DNA of 64,000 bases from Micromonospora mirobrigensis (GTDB lineage Bacteria > Actinomycetota > Actinomycetes > Mycobacteriales > Micromonosporaceae): assembly GCF_900091555.1 (NCBI RefSeq), contig NZ_FMCX01000001.1:248001-312000 (forward strand), in the 5' to 3' direction. Below, piece by piece: positions 22,714 through 30,176 of the stretch. How positions within the stretch are numbered: position 1 is the first letter of the stretch; each line of letters begins with the position of its first letter. The translations under genes and the position numbers were made by a program. The notes beneath the pieces were generated by a model that was not told the origin of the DNA, did not search any database, and saw nothing but the letters and a program-made list of their open reading frames with translations.

Positions 22714-22730
22714 ATGTTACCTGCCAGTAG
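22714..22730 (-). promoter_or_regulatory. -10-like box with abutting palindromic motif, etfBA
   Basis: On the minus strand CTACTGGCAGGTAA (22717-22730) overlaps a TAACAT hexamer (22714-22719) that fits the actinobacterial TAnnnT -10 box. The same motif, 12 of 14 bases identical to its plus-strand reading, overlaps the -10 box of the ThDP-enzyme gene at 27040-27056. No good -35 is seen here. Confidence 0.45.
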
Positions 22731-22815
22731 CATCGCCTCCCCGGGCACTCAGAGTGACACAGCTCACCTCACCCCACCGAGCCGGTACGCTGGTGACAAA
22801 GGGAGGTATCGGCTC

Positions 22816-23013
22816 ATGTTGGGACAAAGCGGTTCTACCGGGCCGGATGGCGACGACCCTCGGCACCGCCACCGCGCGCACCCCGGGAACTACCGGTGCG
22901 CCTGCGGCCGGATCCGGGACCGGTGCGTACGGGCGGTGGTGCGGGCGCTCTGGACCGAACGCCCTACCGCCGTCACGCCGCCGCTCACGCCGGCTCGGCC
23001 AGCGCCGTCCTGA
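22816..23013 (+). CDS. small Cys/Arg-rich protein (possible)
   Basis: A 65-residue frame starts at an ATG with GGGAGGT eight bases upstream. After the first few codons it shows the high third-position GC of its neighbours. The centre reads YRCACGRIRDRCVRAVVRALW, with three cysteines that could bind zinc. It overlaps the convergent gene at 22985 by 29 bases. I recognise no family. The good ribosome-binding site favours a real gene; the short length and Pro-rich tail argue for caution. Confidence 0.4.
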   Translation: MLGQSGSTGPDGDDPRHRHRAHPGNYRCACGRIRDRCVRAVVRALWTERPTAVTPPLTPARPAPS

Positions 23014-23392
23014 TCCGGTCGATCACCGCCGCCTCGGCCGGCACCACGCCCCGGTGCGCCTGCGCCACCCGGTCGGCCGCGTCCAGCACCACCGCCCGGT
23101 AGGCCGCCACCTCCCCCGGCGACCTCTCGGCCAGGATCCGCAGCGACCGCTCCAGCGCGGGCACCACCACCGACTCCACCTCCGACGCGGAATCCGTCGG
23201 CAGCTCGGGCAACGGTCCGGCGGTGAGCGCCTCCTTGACCAGCCCGGCCGAGGCGGCGAACGCGGCCGAGGCGGCGAAGCTCTCCTTGACCATGGCGAGC
23301 ACCCCCGGGTCGGCGTTCGACACCAGGAAGACGGCGCCGAACGCACCGGTCCGCAGGGTCAGACGCTCCTCGTCGGTCAACCGTTGCTCCAT
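22985..23392 (-). CDS. hypothetical protein coupled to a GNAT acetyltransferase
   Basis: I do not recognise a family. The product of about 135 residues starts MEQRLTDEERLTLRTGAFGAVFLVSNADPG and is predicted to be mainly helical and acidic, with Ala-rich amphipathic helices. The start is either the ATG at 23392 or the GTG at 23398, which overlaps the upstream acetyltransferase stop as GTGA. Coupling to the acetyltransferase suggests a shared role, perhaps as its partner or substrate, but nothing in the sequence shows this. Confidence 0.75.
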   Translation of the reverse strand: MEQRLTDEERLTLRTGAFGAVFLVSNADPGVLAMVKESFAASAAFAASAGLVKEALTAGPLPELPTDSASEVESVVVPALERSLRILAERSPGEVAAYRAVVLDAADRVAQAHRGVVPAEAAVIDRIRTALAEPA

Positions 23393-23394
23393 GA

Positions 23395-24192
23395 TCACGG
23401 AGTGTAGACGTACGGGGTCGTCGTGGTGACGCCAACCAGACCGAGCCGCTCCAGGATCGGCCGGCTGTCCTCCGAGCAGTCCACCTGCACCAGCGTCTTC
23501 CCCCGCTGCTCGGCCAGCCGCGCCCGGTACGCCACCAGCGCCCGGTAGATGCCCTTTCGGCGCCACTGCGGCAGGGTCGAGCCACCCCAGAGGCTGGCGA
23601 AGCCGGTGCCCCGCTGGTAGCGGATCCAACCGGCGCTCACCACCTCGTCGCCCGCCTCGGCCACCACGATCGTGATCGACTGCGGGTCGGCCTCGATCTC
23701 CTTGGCCAGCGCGTACACCAGGTGACTGCGGTCCTCCTGCCAGACCGCCTCCTCCATGGCCGCGATCCGCTCCAGGTCCTCCCGGGCGGTGACCTCGCGC
23801 AGGCGTACCCCCTCGGGCTGGACCGGGACGGCGCCGGCCAGGGCGGCGACCGGGCCGACCACGACGGTCTCCCGGTCCTCCGGCACGAACCCGGCCGCCC
23901 GCAGCCGGTCGGCCAGGTCGGCCGGCTCGTCGTGACCGGCGAGCTTCCACTCGACCGCCTCGCCGCGGGCCCGGAAGAACTCCACCTGCCGGGCGATCAG
24001 CGCGTCCAGCTCGGCGCCGGCCAGCCCGCCCAGGTGCCGGTAGGTGAGGAAGCCGCGCTGGTCCAGGCCGAGGACCCGGAACAGCGGGCCGTCCCGGTCG
24101 ACCGTCACCCCGGCGGGCAGCGGGTCCGGCAGCTCGGGGCGGACCTGGTTGTCGTAGGCGTCGCGCAGGGTACGGGCGTCAAGATCAGTCAT
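23395..24192 (-). CDS. GNAT family N-acetyltransferase
   Basis: The 265-residue product has a C-terminal GNAT domain (about residues 125-265) with the acetyl-CoA loop WRRKGIYRALVAYR and a late ILERLGLVGV segment, preceded by a 120-residue N-terminal region that may be a degenerate second GNAT half. GNAT enzymes transfer acetyl groups from acetyl-CoA to amines. A GNAT gene near etfBA is also found in mycobacteria. The substrate is unknown. Confidence 0.85.
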   Translation of the reverse strand: MTDLDARTLRDAYDNQVRPELPDPLPAGVTVDRDGPLFRVLGLDQRGFLTYRHLGGLAGAELDALIARQVEFFRARGEAVEWKLAGHDEPADLADRLRAAGFVPEDRETVVVGPVAALAGAVPVQPEGVRLREVTAREDLERIAAMEEAVWQEDRSHLVYALAKEIEADPQSITIVVAEAGDEVVSAGWIRYQRGTGFASLWGGSTLPQWRRKGIYRALVAYRARLAEQRGKTLVQVDCSEDSRPILERLGLVGVTTTTPYVYTP

Positions 24193-24236
24193 CCGTCCAG
24201 GCTATTCGCGGCACAAAGCGGATAATCGTCGGCGTG

Positions 24237-24626
24237 ATGACGGCGATCAGACGGTGGTTCGACCCTCGCGAGCTGCGTTCGGTGGGCAGCACCCCGGACT
24301 ACCGCTTCTCGCTGGCCAACGAACGGACCTTCCTGGCCTGGCTGCGGACCGGCCTGGCGCTGATCGCCGGTGGGCTGGCCGCCGCCCAGTTCCTGCCCCC
24401 GCTGCCCCTGGCCCACCTGCGCGAGGCGATCGCCGTCGCGCTGCTGCTGCTCGGCGGCGCGGTGGCGGTCCGGGCGGTGGACCACTGGGCGCGTACCGAG
24501 CGGGCGATCCGGCTCGGCGAGGAGCTGCCCGCCTCCCGCTTCCCGGCCGTCCTCGCCCTCACCGTCGGGCTCGGCGCGCTGCTGCTGATCGCGGCGGTCC
24601 TGCTGCGCGGGTTCGGGGACCGGTGA
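24237..24626 (+). CDS. YidH/DUF202 family membrane protein
   Basis: The product of about 129 residues has three membrane segments. It shows the DUF202 pattern near the N-terminus (DYRFSLANERTFLAWLRTGLALIAGG), followed by a central hydrophobic hairpin and a C-terminal helix. The start is either the GTG at 24234 or the adjacent ATG at 24237. Its stop overlaps the start of a second DUF202 gene. No biochemical function is established for the family as far as I know. Confidence 0.88.
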   Translation: MTAIRRWFDPRELRSVGSTPDYRFSLANERTFLAWLRTGLALIAGGLAAAQFLPPLPLAHLREAIAVALLLLGGAVAVRAVDHWARTERAIRLGEELPASRFPAVLALTVGLGALLLIAAVLLRGFGDR

Positions 24627-24946
24627 GCGCGGACCGGCCGCCCGAACGGGTACGTGACCCCGGGCTCCAACCCGAACGAACCCGGCTGGCCTGGCGACGC
24701 ACGCTGCTCACGGTCACCGTGGTCGCCGTGCTCACCGTGCGGCAGGCCGGCGGCCCGGGCGCCACCGGCTGGTGGGCGGCGGCAGCGGCGGTGCTGATCT
24801 GGGGCGGCACGCTGGCCGTCGGCTGGCGGCGGGCCACCGGGAGCGGGCCGCGCCGGGTGCGACGCTGGGCGCTCCCGGCGAGCGCGCTCGCCGCGGCCGG
24901 CTACGCCGCGCTCGGTGTGCTGCTGGTCGCCCGTGATCTGTGGTGA
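24623..24946 (+). CDS. second DUF202 family membrane protein
   Basis: The 107-residue product begins at a GTG that overlaps the previous stop (GTGA). It has the short DUF202 signature (DPGLQPERTRLAWRRTLLTVTVVAVLTVRQ) and three hydrophobic segments. The tandem of a long YidH-like and a shorter DUF202 protein, translationally coupled, suggests a hetero-oligomeric membrane complex. That is an inference from gene layout only. Confidence 0.85.
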   Translation: MSADRPPERVRDPGLQPERTRLAWRRTLLTVTVVAVLTVRQAGGPGATGWWAAAAAVLIWGGTLAVGWRRATGSGPRRVRRWALPASALAAAGYAALGVLLVARDLW

Positions 24947-24974
24947 TCCGGCGAAGGTGCGCCATAGTTGAGCC

Positions 24975-25364
24975 ATGGTGCGGCTCGTGATCCTCCTCTT
25001 CCTGGCTCAGGTCGTCCTCTGCGCCCTCGCGCTGATCAGCTGCCTCTCGGCGGAGAAGCGCGACGTCCGCGGGCTGCCCCGGTCCCTCTGGGTGCTGGTG
25101 ATCGTGCTCCTCCCGCTGGCCGGGCCGATCGCCTGGTTCGTCGCCGGGCGGGACGCGGGCCCGGCCCGGGGAGCGCGGCCGACCGGCACCGGCTCGGCGC
25201 GGCGGCCGGTCGCCCCCGACGACGACCCAGAGTTCCTGCGCTCCGTCGCCGAGCGCGGCCGCCGGCAGGACGAGGAGCTCTTCAACCGCTGGGAGGAGGA
25301 CCTGCGCCGCCGGGAGAAGGACCTGCGGCGCCGGGAGGACGAGCAGGACCGGCCGGAGGTCTGA
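24975..25364 (+). CDS. PLD nuclease N-terminal-domain membrane protein with charged tail
   Basis: The 129-residue product has two membrane helices (about residues 3-23 and 37-57) in the arrangement of the cardiolipin-synthase/phospholipase-D N-terminal domain, including RGLPRSLWVLVIVLLPLAGPIAWFVAGR. No catalytic HKD domain follows. The C-terminal half is a highly charged probable coiled coil (RWEEDLRRREKDLRRREDEQD). It probably forms a unit with the two upstream DUF202 genes. Function is unknown. Confidence 0.85.
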   Translation: MVRLVILLFLAQVVLCALALISCLSAEKRDVRGLPRSLWVLVIVLLPLAGPIAWFVAGRDAGPARGARPTGTGSARRPVAPDDDPEFLRSVAERGRRQDEELFNRWEEDLRRREKDLRRREDEQDRPEV

Positions 25365-25383
25365 CCCCGGCCGGCGGCCGTGC

Positions 25384-27006
25384 TCAGGCCAGGTTGGACG
25401 ACCGGGGGTACGCGTCGGACGGGTCGGTCAGCACGTTGACCAGGTACGGCACCCCGGAGTCGAAGGCGCGGGTCAGGGCGGGGCCGAGGTCGGCGGACTT
25501 CTCGACCGTCTCGCCCGCGCCGCCCAGCGCCTCGACCACCTTGTCGTAGCGCAGCCCCGGCTGGAGGTTGGCGGCCACGTCGTAGCCGTACATGGCCCGC
25601 ATCGGGTGCTTCTCCAGACCCCAGATGCCGTTGTTGCCGACCACGATCACCACGGGCAGGTTCTGCCGCGCCAGGGACTCGACGTCCATCAGCGAGAAGC
25701 CGGCCGCGCCGTCACCCATCAGCACGCAGATCTGCCGGTCGGGGTGGGTGACCCGGGCACCCATCGCGTAGCCCATGCCGGTGCCGAGGCAGCCGTACGG
25801 GCCGGGGTCGAGCCAGGTGCCGGGCTGGGCGGGTTCGAGGTATTTTCCGGCGTACGAGACGAAGTCGCCGCCGTCGCCGATGGTGATCGCGTCCGGGGCG
25901 AGCACCTTGCGCAGCTCGCCGTAGACCCGGGCCGGCCGGATCGGGTCGGTCTCGGCGGCCATCGCCTCGGCGTCGCGCGCCCTGGCGGCGTCCTCGGCGG
26001 TACGCAGGCCGGCGATCCAGTCGGCGTGGTCGGCCCGGTCGCCGGGGTGCTCGGCGAAGGCGGTGAGGATCAGCCGCAGGTCGCCGGCGGGGCTGGCGGC
26101 GGGCTGGACGTGCCCGGCGCGCTGGCTCGGGGCGTCGACGACGTGCACCACCTGGGCGTCGCCGAAGTCACCGAAGCTGAGCCGGAAGTCCAGCGGGGTG
26201 CCGATCACCACGACCACGTCGGCCCCGGAGAGGGCGGCCCGGCGGGCCTTGGCGAAGGCGAGCGGGTGCTCCGGCGGCAGCGAGCCGCGGCCCATGCCGT
26301 TGGTGAAGACCGGCACCTGCAACGCCTCGGCGGCGGCCTGGAGCGCGTCGACGGCGTCACCGGCGTACACGTCGGAACCGGCGATGATCACCGGACGCTG
26401 CGCGGCGGCGACCAGCGCGGCGGCCCGGGCGACCTCGTCGAGGTCGGGCTCGATCGGGGCGACCGGGTTCACCGGGGGAAGCTCGGCGTCGCCGACCGAG
26501 AAGACCGCCTCCAGCGGGAAGTCGAGGAACGCCGGGCCGCGGTGCGGGGTGAGCGCCGCGGTGAGCGCGGCGGTCACCGCGCGCGGGATGTCGTCGGCGC
26601 TGAACACCGTCTCGGCGTGCTTGGTGACCGGGGCGACCAGCGGCAGGTGGTCCATCTCCTGGAGGCTGCCCGAGCCCCAGCGGAACTGCGGCGCCCGGCC
26701 CCCGAGCACGAGGACCGGGGAGGCGTTGAAGAAGGCGCTGGTCAGCCCGGAGACGCCGTTGGTGACACCGGGGCCGGCGGTGAGCACGGCCAGGCCGGGC
26801 CGGCGCTGGAGCTTGGCGACCGCCTCGGCGGCGAAGACGGCGGACTGCTCGTGCCGGACGTCGTAGATCGGGAAACCGGCGGAGTGCGCGGCGTCGTAGA
26901 GCGGGAAGACGTGCCCGCCGGAGAGGGTGAACATCTCGCGTACGCCGTGCGCCCGCAGCGCCGCCAGCGCCAGCTGGCCGCCGTGCCCCTCGACCCGTTC
27001 CGTCAT
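25384..27006 (-). CDS. ThDP-dependent enzyme, acetolactate synthase-like
   Basis: The 540-residue product has the three domains of the ThDP-enzyme superfamily. The cofactor-activating Glu lies in VRHEQSAVFAAEA and the ThDP/metal motif runs from GDGAAGFS to GNNGIWG. It resembles acetolactate synthase large subunits and 2-hydroxyacyl-CoA/oxalyl-CoA lyases; no regulatory small-subunit gene is adjacent, which weakens an IlvB call. Its neighbour upstream is an enoyl-CoA hydratase. GGGGAG lies seven bases before the chosen ATG. A promoter with an embedded palindrome lies directly upstream (27040-27068). Confidence 0.88.
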   Translation of the reverse strand: MTERVEGHGGQLALAALRAHGVREMFTLSGGHVFPLYDAAHSAGFPIYDVRHEQSAVFAAEAVAKLQRRPGLAVLTAGPGVTNGVSGLTSAFFNASPVLVLGGRAPQFRWGSGSLQEMDHLPLVAPVTKHAETVFSADDIPRAVTAALTAALTPHRGPAFLDFPLEAVFSVGDAELPPVNPVAPIEPDLDEVARAAALVAAAQRPVIIAGSDVYAGDAVDALQAAAEALQVPVFTNGMGRGSLPPEHPLAFAKARRAALSGADVVVVIGTPLDFRLSFGDFGDAQVVHVVDAPSQRAGHVQPAASPAGDLRLILTAFAEHPGDRADHADWIAGLRTAEDAARARDAEAMAAETDPIRPARVYGELRKVLAPDAITIGDGGDFVSYAGKYLEPAQPGTWLDPGPYGCLGTGMGYAMGARVTHPDRQICVLMGDGAAGFSLMDVESLARQNLPVVIVVGNNGIWGLEKHPMRAMYGYDVAANLQPGLRYDKVVEALGGAGETVEKSADLGPALTRAFDSGVPYLVNVLTDPSDAYPRSSNLA

Positions 27007-27039
27007 CGCCACTCCCCTTCGTCCCATGACCGGAGTCAC

Positions 27040-27068
27040 ACGCTACTGGCCGGTAGACGGAATGTGAA
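27040..27068 (-). promoter_or_regulatory. promoter with operator-like palindrome, ThDP-enzyme gene
   Basis: On the minus strand TTCACA (27063-27068), a 17-base spacer and TAGCGT (27040-27045) form a plausible promoter. The near-palindrome CTACTGGCCGGTAG (27043-27056; 12 of 14 bases symmetric) fills the spacer and overlaps the -10 box, as expected for a repressor site. Confidence 0.6.
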
Positions 27069-27115
27069 CCGCTCTCGGGTCGACGGTCGAGCCGCCGCCG
27101 ACCCGGGAACGCGGC

Positions 27116-27889
27116 TCAGCGACCGGTGAAGCCCGGCCTGCGCTTCTCGACGAAGGCGGCCATGCCCTCGCGCCGGTCGTCGGTGGCGAAGAGCCCCGCG
27201 AAGAGCTGGCTCTCCCAGGCCAGGCCCGAGTTCAGGTCCATGTCGAGGCCACCGTCGACGGCCAGCTTCGCCGCCCGCAGCGCCTGCACCGGCCCGGTCA
27301 GGAACGGCTTCACGTACGCCACGGCGGCGGCGTAGACGTCGGCGGCCGGGACCACCTGGTCGGCCAGGCCGATCCGCAGCGCCTCCTGGGCGTCGATCAT
27401 CCGGCCGGTCATGATCAGGTCCTTGGCGCGGGCCGGGCCGACCAGGCGGGCCAGCCGCTGGGTGCCGCCGGCGCCCGGGATGATGCCGAGCTTGATCTCG
27501 GGCTGGCCGAGCTTGGCGTCCTCGGCCACGATCCGCCAGTCGCAGGCCAGGGCCAGCTCGCAGCCGCCGCCGAGGGCGTAACCGGTGATCGCGGCGACCA
27601 CCGGCTTCGGGATCCGGGTGAACGCGCCGAGCGCGCTGGACAGGTCGGCCGCCCGCTCCGCCATGTCCACGTAGGACATGTCGGCCATCTCCTTGATGTC
27701 CGCGCCGGCCGCGAAGACCTTCTCGCCGCCGTACACGATGACCGCCCGGACCTCGGCGTCGGCGGTGGCCTCGGCCGCGGCGGCCCGCAACTCCTCCTGG
27801 ACCTGCTTGTTCAGCGCGTTCATCGGCGGCCGCTCGAGCCTGATGGTGCCGATACCGTCCTTGGATTCCAGCCTGACGAACTCGCCCAC
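27116..27889 (-). CDS. enoyl-CoA hydratase/isomerase family protein
   Basis: The 257-residue crotonase-fold enzyme probably hydrates enoyl-CoA in beta-oxidation. It has the oxyanion-hole segments (AAGADIKEM and [13 protein letters not shown]) and the two catalytic glutamates, one in GGCELAL and one in [15 protein letters not shown]. The C-terminal [16 protein letters not shown] is typical. It starts with a GTG at 27889. It lies just upstream of the ThDP enzyme, but the latter has its own promoter in the 109-base gap. Electrons from the same pathway would feed ETF, encoded 5 kb away. Confidence 0.95.
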   Translation of the reverse strand: MGEFVRLESKDGIGTIRLERPPMNALNKQVQEELRAAAAEATADAEVRAVIVYGGEKVFAAGADIKEMADMSYVDMAERAADLSSALGAFTRIPKPVVAAITGYALGGGCELALACDWRIVAEDAKLGQPEIKLGIIPGAGGTQRLARLVGPARAKDLIMTGRMIDAQEALRIGLADQVVPAADVYAAAVAYVKPFLTGPVQALRAAKLAVDGGLDMDLNSGLAWESQLFAGLFATDDRREGMAAFVEKRRPGFTGR

Positions 27890-27987
27890 GCTGCCCTCAC
27901 TTCCTCGTCGAAGTCGCGTGCCAACCTTACGACCCGGATCGTTTGGGTACGTAGTGTGGTGTCAGCCCCACCACCGGGAGTCAAGCC

Positions 27988-28527
27988 ATGATCACCTTCT
28001 ACGACGACAGGTCGGTACGGGTCACCTCCACCGCCGTCCGGGTCGACGAGCGGACCTTCCCGCTGGCCGAGATCAGCATGGTGTGGCACCGCCGGGGCAG
28101 CCGGTCGTGGCGGGTGCTCGCCGGCCGGGGCGCGATCGGGGCCGCTCTGGCCGGCCCGCTGGTGGCCGCCGCCCTGGGCGTCGCGCTCGCGCTCTGGCTG
28201 CACCGTTCCGCCACCGTGACGATCGCCATCGTCGGGGCGTCGGTGCTGGTCGGGCTCGCCGTCGGCCCGGTCGCCGACTTCCTCTTCGAACACCTGGACC
28301 GGTCGTACGCCCGGGGCAGTCGACAGTGGGAGATGTGGGCCCGCTGGCAGGGGCGGCCGGTCCGGCTGCTGGCCACCGGCGACGCGCTGCGCTTCGGCCA
28401 GATCTACCGGGCGGTGCAGCGGGCGATGGAGAGCGGGCAGCCAGCGCCCCGGCGGCCGGCCGCGCCGGCGGGTCAGAACGCGGGCAGCTCGGCCGGCAGG
28501 AGCTCCAGGCCGCGCAGCAGACCGTAG
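27988..28527 (+). CDS. DUF6232-like membrane protein, first paralogue
   Basis: The 179-residue product starts MITFYDDRSVRVTSTAVRVDERTFPLAEISMVWHRRG, then has two membrane helices (about residues 50-70 and 76-96) and ends in a domain containing LDRSYARGSRQWEMWARWQG and DALRFGQIYRAVQRAME. The same order and motifs occur in the gene at 29316. The last 55 bases overlap the convergent SnoaL-like gene, giving a Pro/Ser-rich tail that the paralogue lacks, which suggests the original stop was lost. Function unknown. Confidence 0.85.
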   Translation: MITFYDDRSVRVTSTAVRVDERTFPLAEISMVWHRRGSRSWRVLAGRGAIGAALAGPLVAAALGVALALWLHRSATVTIAIVGASVLVGLAVGPVADFLFEHLDRSYARGSRQWEMWARWQGRPVRLLATGDALRFGQIYRAVQRAMESGQPAPRRPAAPAGQNAGSSAGRSSRPRSRP

Positions 28528-28880
28528 AGATCCTGCTCGCCCCAGAACTGCACGATCCGCCCGCCGGCCAACCGGTACATCTTGCAGGCGCTCTGCACGG
28601 CGACCGCCCCGGTGGCGTCCCGCCGGTACGTCAACGCCATCGACACCACCACCCGGTCCTCCGCCGCGAAGATCTCCACGACCTCCAGGTCCAGCACGGT
28701 CAGCCCGGGCGAGGAGACCGCGCCCTCGGGATACTCCCGCCCCCGCACGGTCCGGCCGGAGCCGTAGATCCGCACGTCCTCGGCGACCACCTCGGCCAAC
28801 TCCGTCAGGTCCCTGGTGACGAAGGTCCGCAGGTACCGGCGGACCACCTCGACGTTGCGCTCCCGCTCGTCGCCGTCCAT
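28473..28880 (-). CDS. SnoaL-like/NTF2-fold protein
   Basis: The 135-residue product has the NTF2-like cone fold pattern: an N-terminal helix pair (ERNVEVVRRYLRTFVTRDLTELAEVVAEDVRIY) followed by a curved beta sheet ending QSACKMYRLAGGRIVQFWGEQDLYGLLRGL. Such proteins are polyketide cyclases, isomerases or binding proteins; the reaction here is not evident. Its 3' end overlaps the convergent DUF6232-like gene. Upstream lies the inverted-repeat element at 28983-29224. Confidence 0.82.
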   Translation of the reverse strand: MDGDERERNVEVVRRYLRTFVTRDLTELAEVVAEDVRIYGSGRTVRGREYPEGAVSSPGLTVLDLEVVEIFAAEDRVVVSMALTYRRDATGAVAVQSACKMYRLAGGRIVQFWGEQDLYGLLRGLELLPAELPAF

Positions 28881-28982
28881 CCGTCCACGTTAGAACGCCG
28901 CGCCCGAGTCCGCCGCCCCGCGACCGCCGTCGGCGTGGCCCCTACGCTCGGGTCGACGCCTCGGCGAGGCACCTCCACCGCC

Positions 28983-29224
28983 TCCTTTCGAGCTGATGTC
29001 GCCAGCGATTCAGCAGCGGTCGGCAGGGCGAGGGGCGCGAACCCGAAGGCCACCGGACCACCGGGCCACCGGACCACCGGACCACCGGACCACCGGACCA
29101 CCGGGCCACCGGACCACCGGGCCACCGGACCACCGGACCACCGGGCCACCGGGCCACCGGGCCACCGGGCCACCGGGCCACCGGGCCACCGGGCTGAATC
29201 GTTCACGACATCAGCTCGAAAGGA
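28983..29224. repeat. 242-bp element bounded by 32-bp inverted repeats
   Basis: The arms are 28983-29014 and 29193-29224. The outer 19 bases (TCCTTTCGAGCTGATGTCG) and an inner 9 bases (CGATTCAGC) pair perfectly, separated by four mostly unpaired positions. Inside lie a short spacer and the 8-bp tandem repeat. It fills most of the 435-base gap between the divergent SnoaL-like and second DUF6232-like genes. It has no coding capacity and looks like a small non-autonomous palindromic element. Confidence 0.85.
29050..29193. repeat. tandem repeat, 18 copies of the 8-mer CCACCGGR
   Basis: Eighteen uninterrupted 8-base units run from 29050 to 29193. Only the last base varies: in order A,G,A,A,A,A,G,A,G,A,A,G and then seven G units minus none lost, with units 12 to 18 all ending in G. 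The period is not a multiple of three, so long frames through it are artefacts. The homogeneous right end suggests slippage growth. Confidence 0.95.
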
Positions 29225-29315
29225 CGGCCGACGACATCTCCGCTCCGGCCACCGGCGAGCAAGAGGGCCCCTGTCGCCCGTGTCCCGGCTTGGACACCGG
29301 TGGTAATGCTTGGTG

Positions 29316-29798
29316 ATGACCCTCTATTACCGCGACGACGCCGTGCAGGTGACCTCCGAGTCGATCCGGGTCGGCGGGCGGGCGGTCCGGGTGGCCGACG
29401 TGACGTACGTCTGGCACGCCCGCGGGGTCACCACGCTGGCCGTCCGGGGCCGGGTGCTGGGCCGTGGCGTCCTGGTGCTGCTGCTGTCCCTGCCGCCACT
29501 GGTCGCGCTGGTCTGTGTGCTCTCGCTGGCCTGGGCGGCGCAGGACCGGGGCAACTGGAAGCTGGCCCTGATCATCCTGGCCGCCTGCGCGGTCGGCGCG
29601 CTGGTCCTCACCCCCTTCCTCGAACTGCCGCTGGGCTGGCTGGACCGCTCCTACGAACGCGGCAACCGGGTGCACGAGCTGTGGGTGCAGCACCACGGGC
29701 AGGAGGTGATGTTGCTGCGTACCCCGGACGCGCTACGGTTCGGGCAGATCTACCGGGCCGTGCAACGCGCCGTCGAGCAGCAGGGAGACCATCGGTGA
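29316..29798 (+). CDS. DUF6232-like membrane protein, second paralogue
   Basis: The 160-residue product parallels the gene at 27988: an N-terminal beta-rich part (MTLYYRDDAVQVTSESIRVGGRAVRVADVTYVWHARG), two membrane helices (about residues 47-70 and 80-102), and a C-terminal part with LDRSYERGNRVHELWVQ and DALRFGQIYRAVQRAVE. It starts at the ATG at 29316, about 90 bases after the repeat element. Its stop overlaps the start of the next gene. The two paralogues now flank a SnoaL-like gene and the repeat element. Confidence 0.85.
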   Translation: MTLYYRDDAVQVTSESIRVGGRAVRVADVTYVWHARGVTTLAVRGRVLGRGVLVLLLSLPPLVALVCVLSLAWAAQDRGNWKLALIILAACAVGALVLTPFLELPLGWLDRSYERGNRVHELWVQHHGQEVMLLRTPDALRFGQIYRAVQRAVEQQGDHR

Positions 29799-30175
29799 CG
29801 AGTCGACGCGGCGAGGCGCTCGCCCTGGCCGGGCTGCTGGCGGCGGCCGGCGTGACCCATCTGACGCGACCCGGCTTCTACGACCCGATCGTGCCGCGCC
29901 GGCTGCCCGGCCCGGCGCGCTTCTGGACGTACGCCAGCGGGGTCGCGGAGCTGGCGGTGGCGACGGCCGTGGCCGTGCCGCGGACCCGGCGGGCCGGCGG
30001 GCTGGCCGCCGCGGCGCTCTTCGTGGCCGTGCTCCCCGCCAACGTGCGGATGGCCGCCGACTGGCGGCACCGGGGGCCCACGAAACGGGCGATCGGCTAC
30101 GGCCGGCTGCCCTTGCAGGCGCCGCTGATCTGGTGGGCGCTGCGGGTGGCCGAACGCCCCGCCGAAAAGGGCTGA
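29795..30175 (+). CDS. DoxX-like family membrane protein
   Basis: The 126-residue product starts at a GTG that overlaps the previous stop (GTGA). It has four hydrophobic segments and a DoxX-like pattern (AGVTHLTRPGFYDPIVPRRLPGPARFWTYASGVAELAVA, then LPANVRMAADWRHRG). DoxX-type proteins are small quinone-associated or oxidative-stress membrane proteins in other species; no specific role can be assigned here. Confidence 0.85.
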   Translation: MTSRRGEALALAGLLAAAGVTHLTRPGFYDPIVPRRLPGPARFWTYASGVAELAVATAVAVPRTRRAGGLAAAALFVAVLPANVRMAADWRHRGPTKRAIGYGRLPLQAPLIWWALRVAERPAEKG

Positions 30176-30176
30176 G

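Noticed and set aside
25384..27006. Naming the ThDP enzyme ilvB
   Set aside because: No ilvN or ilvC is adjacent, and related ThDP lyases share the same motifs; the general call is safer.
29050..29193. Protein-coding Gly-Pro-Pro-Asp-His repeats or a CRISPR array
   Set aside because: The unit is 8 bases, so all frames give repeats by chance; CRISPR needs longer repeats with unique spacers, which are absent.
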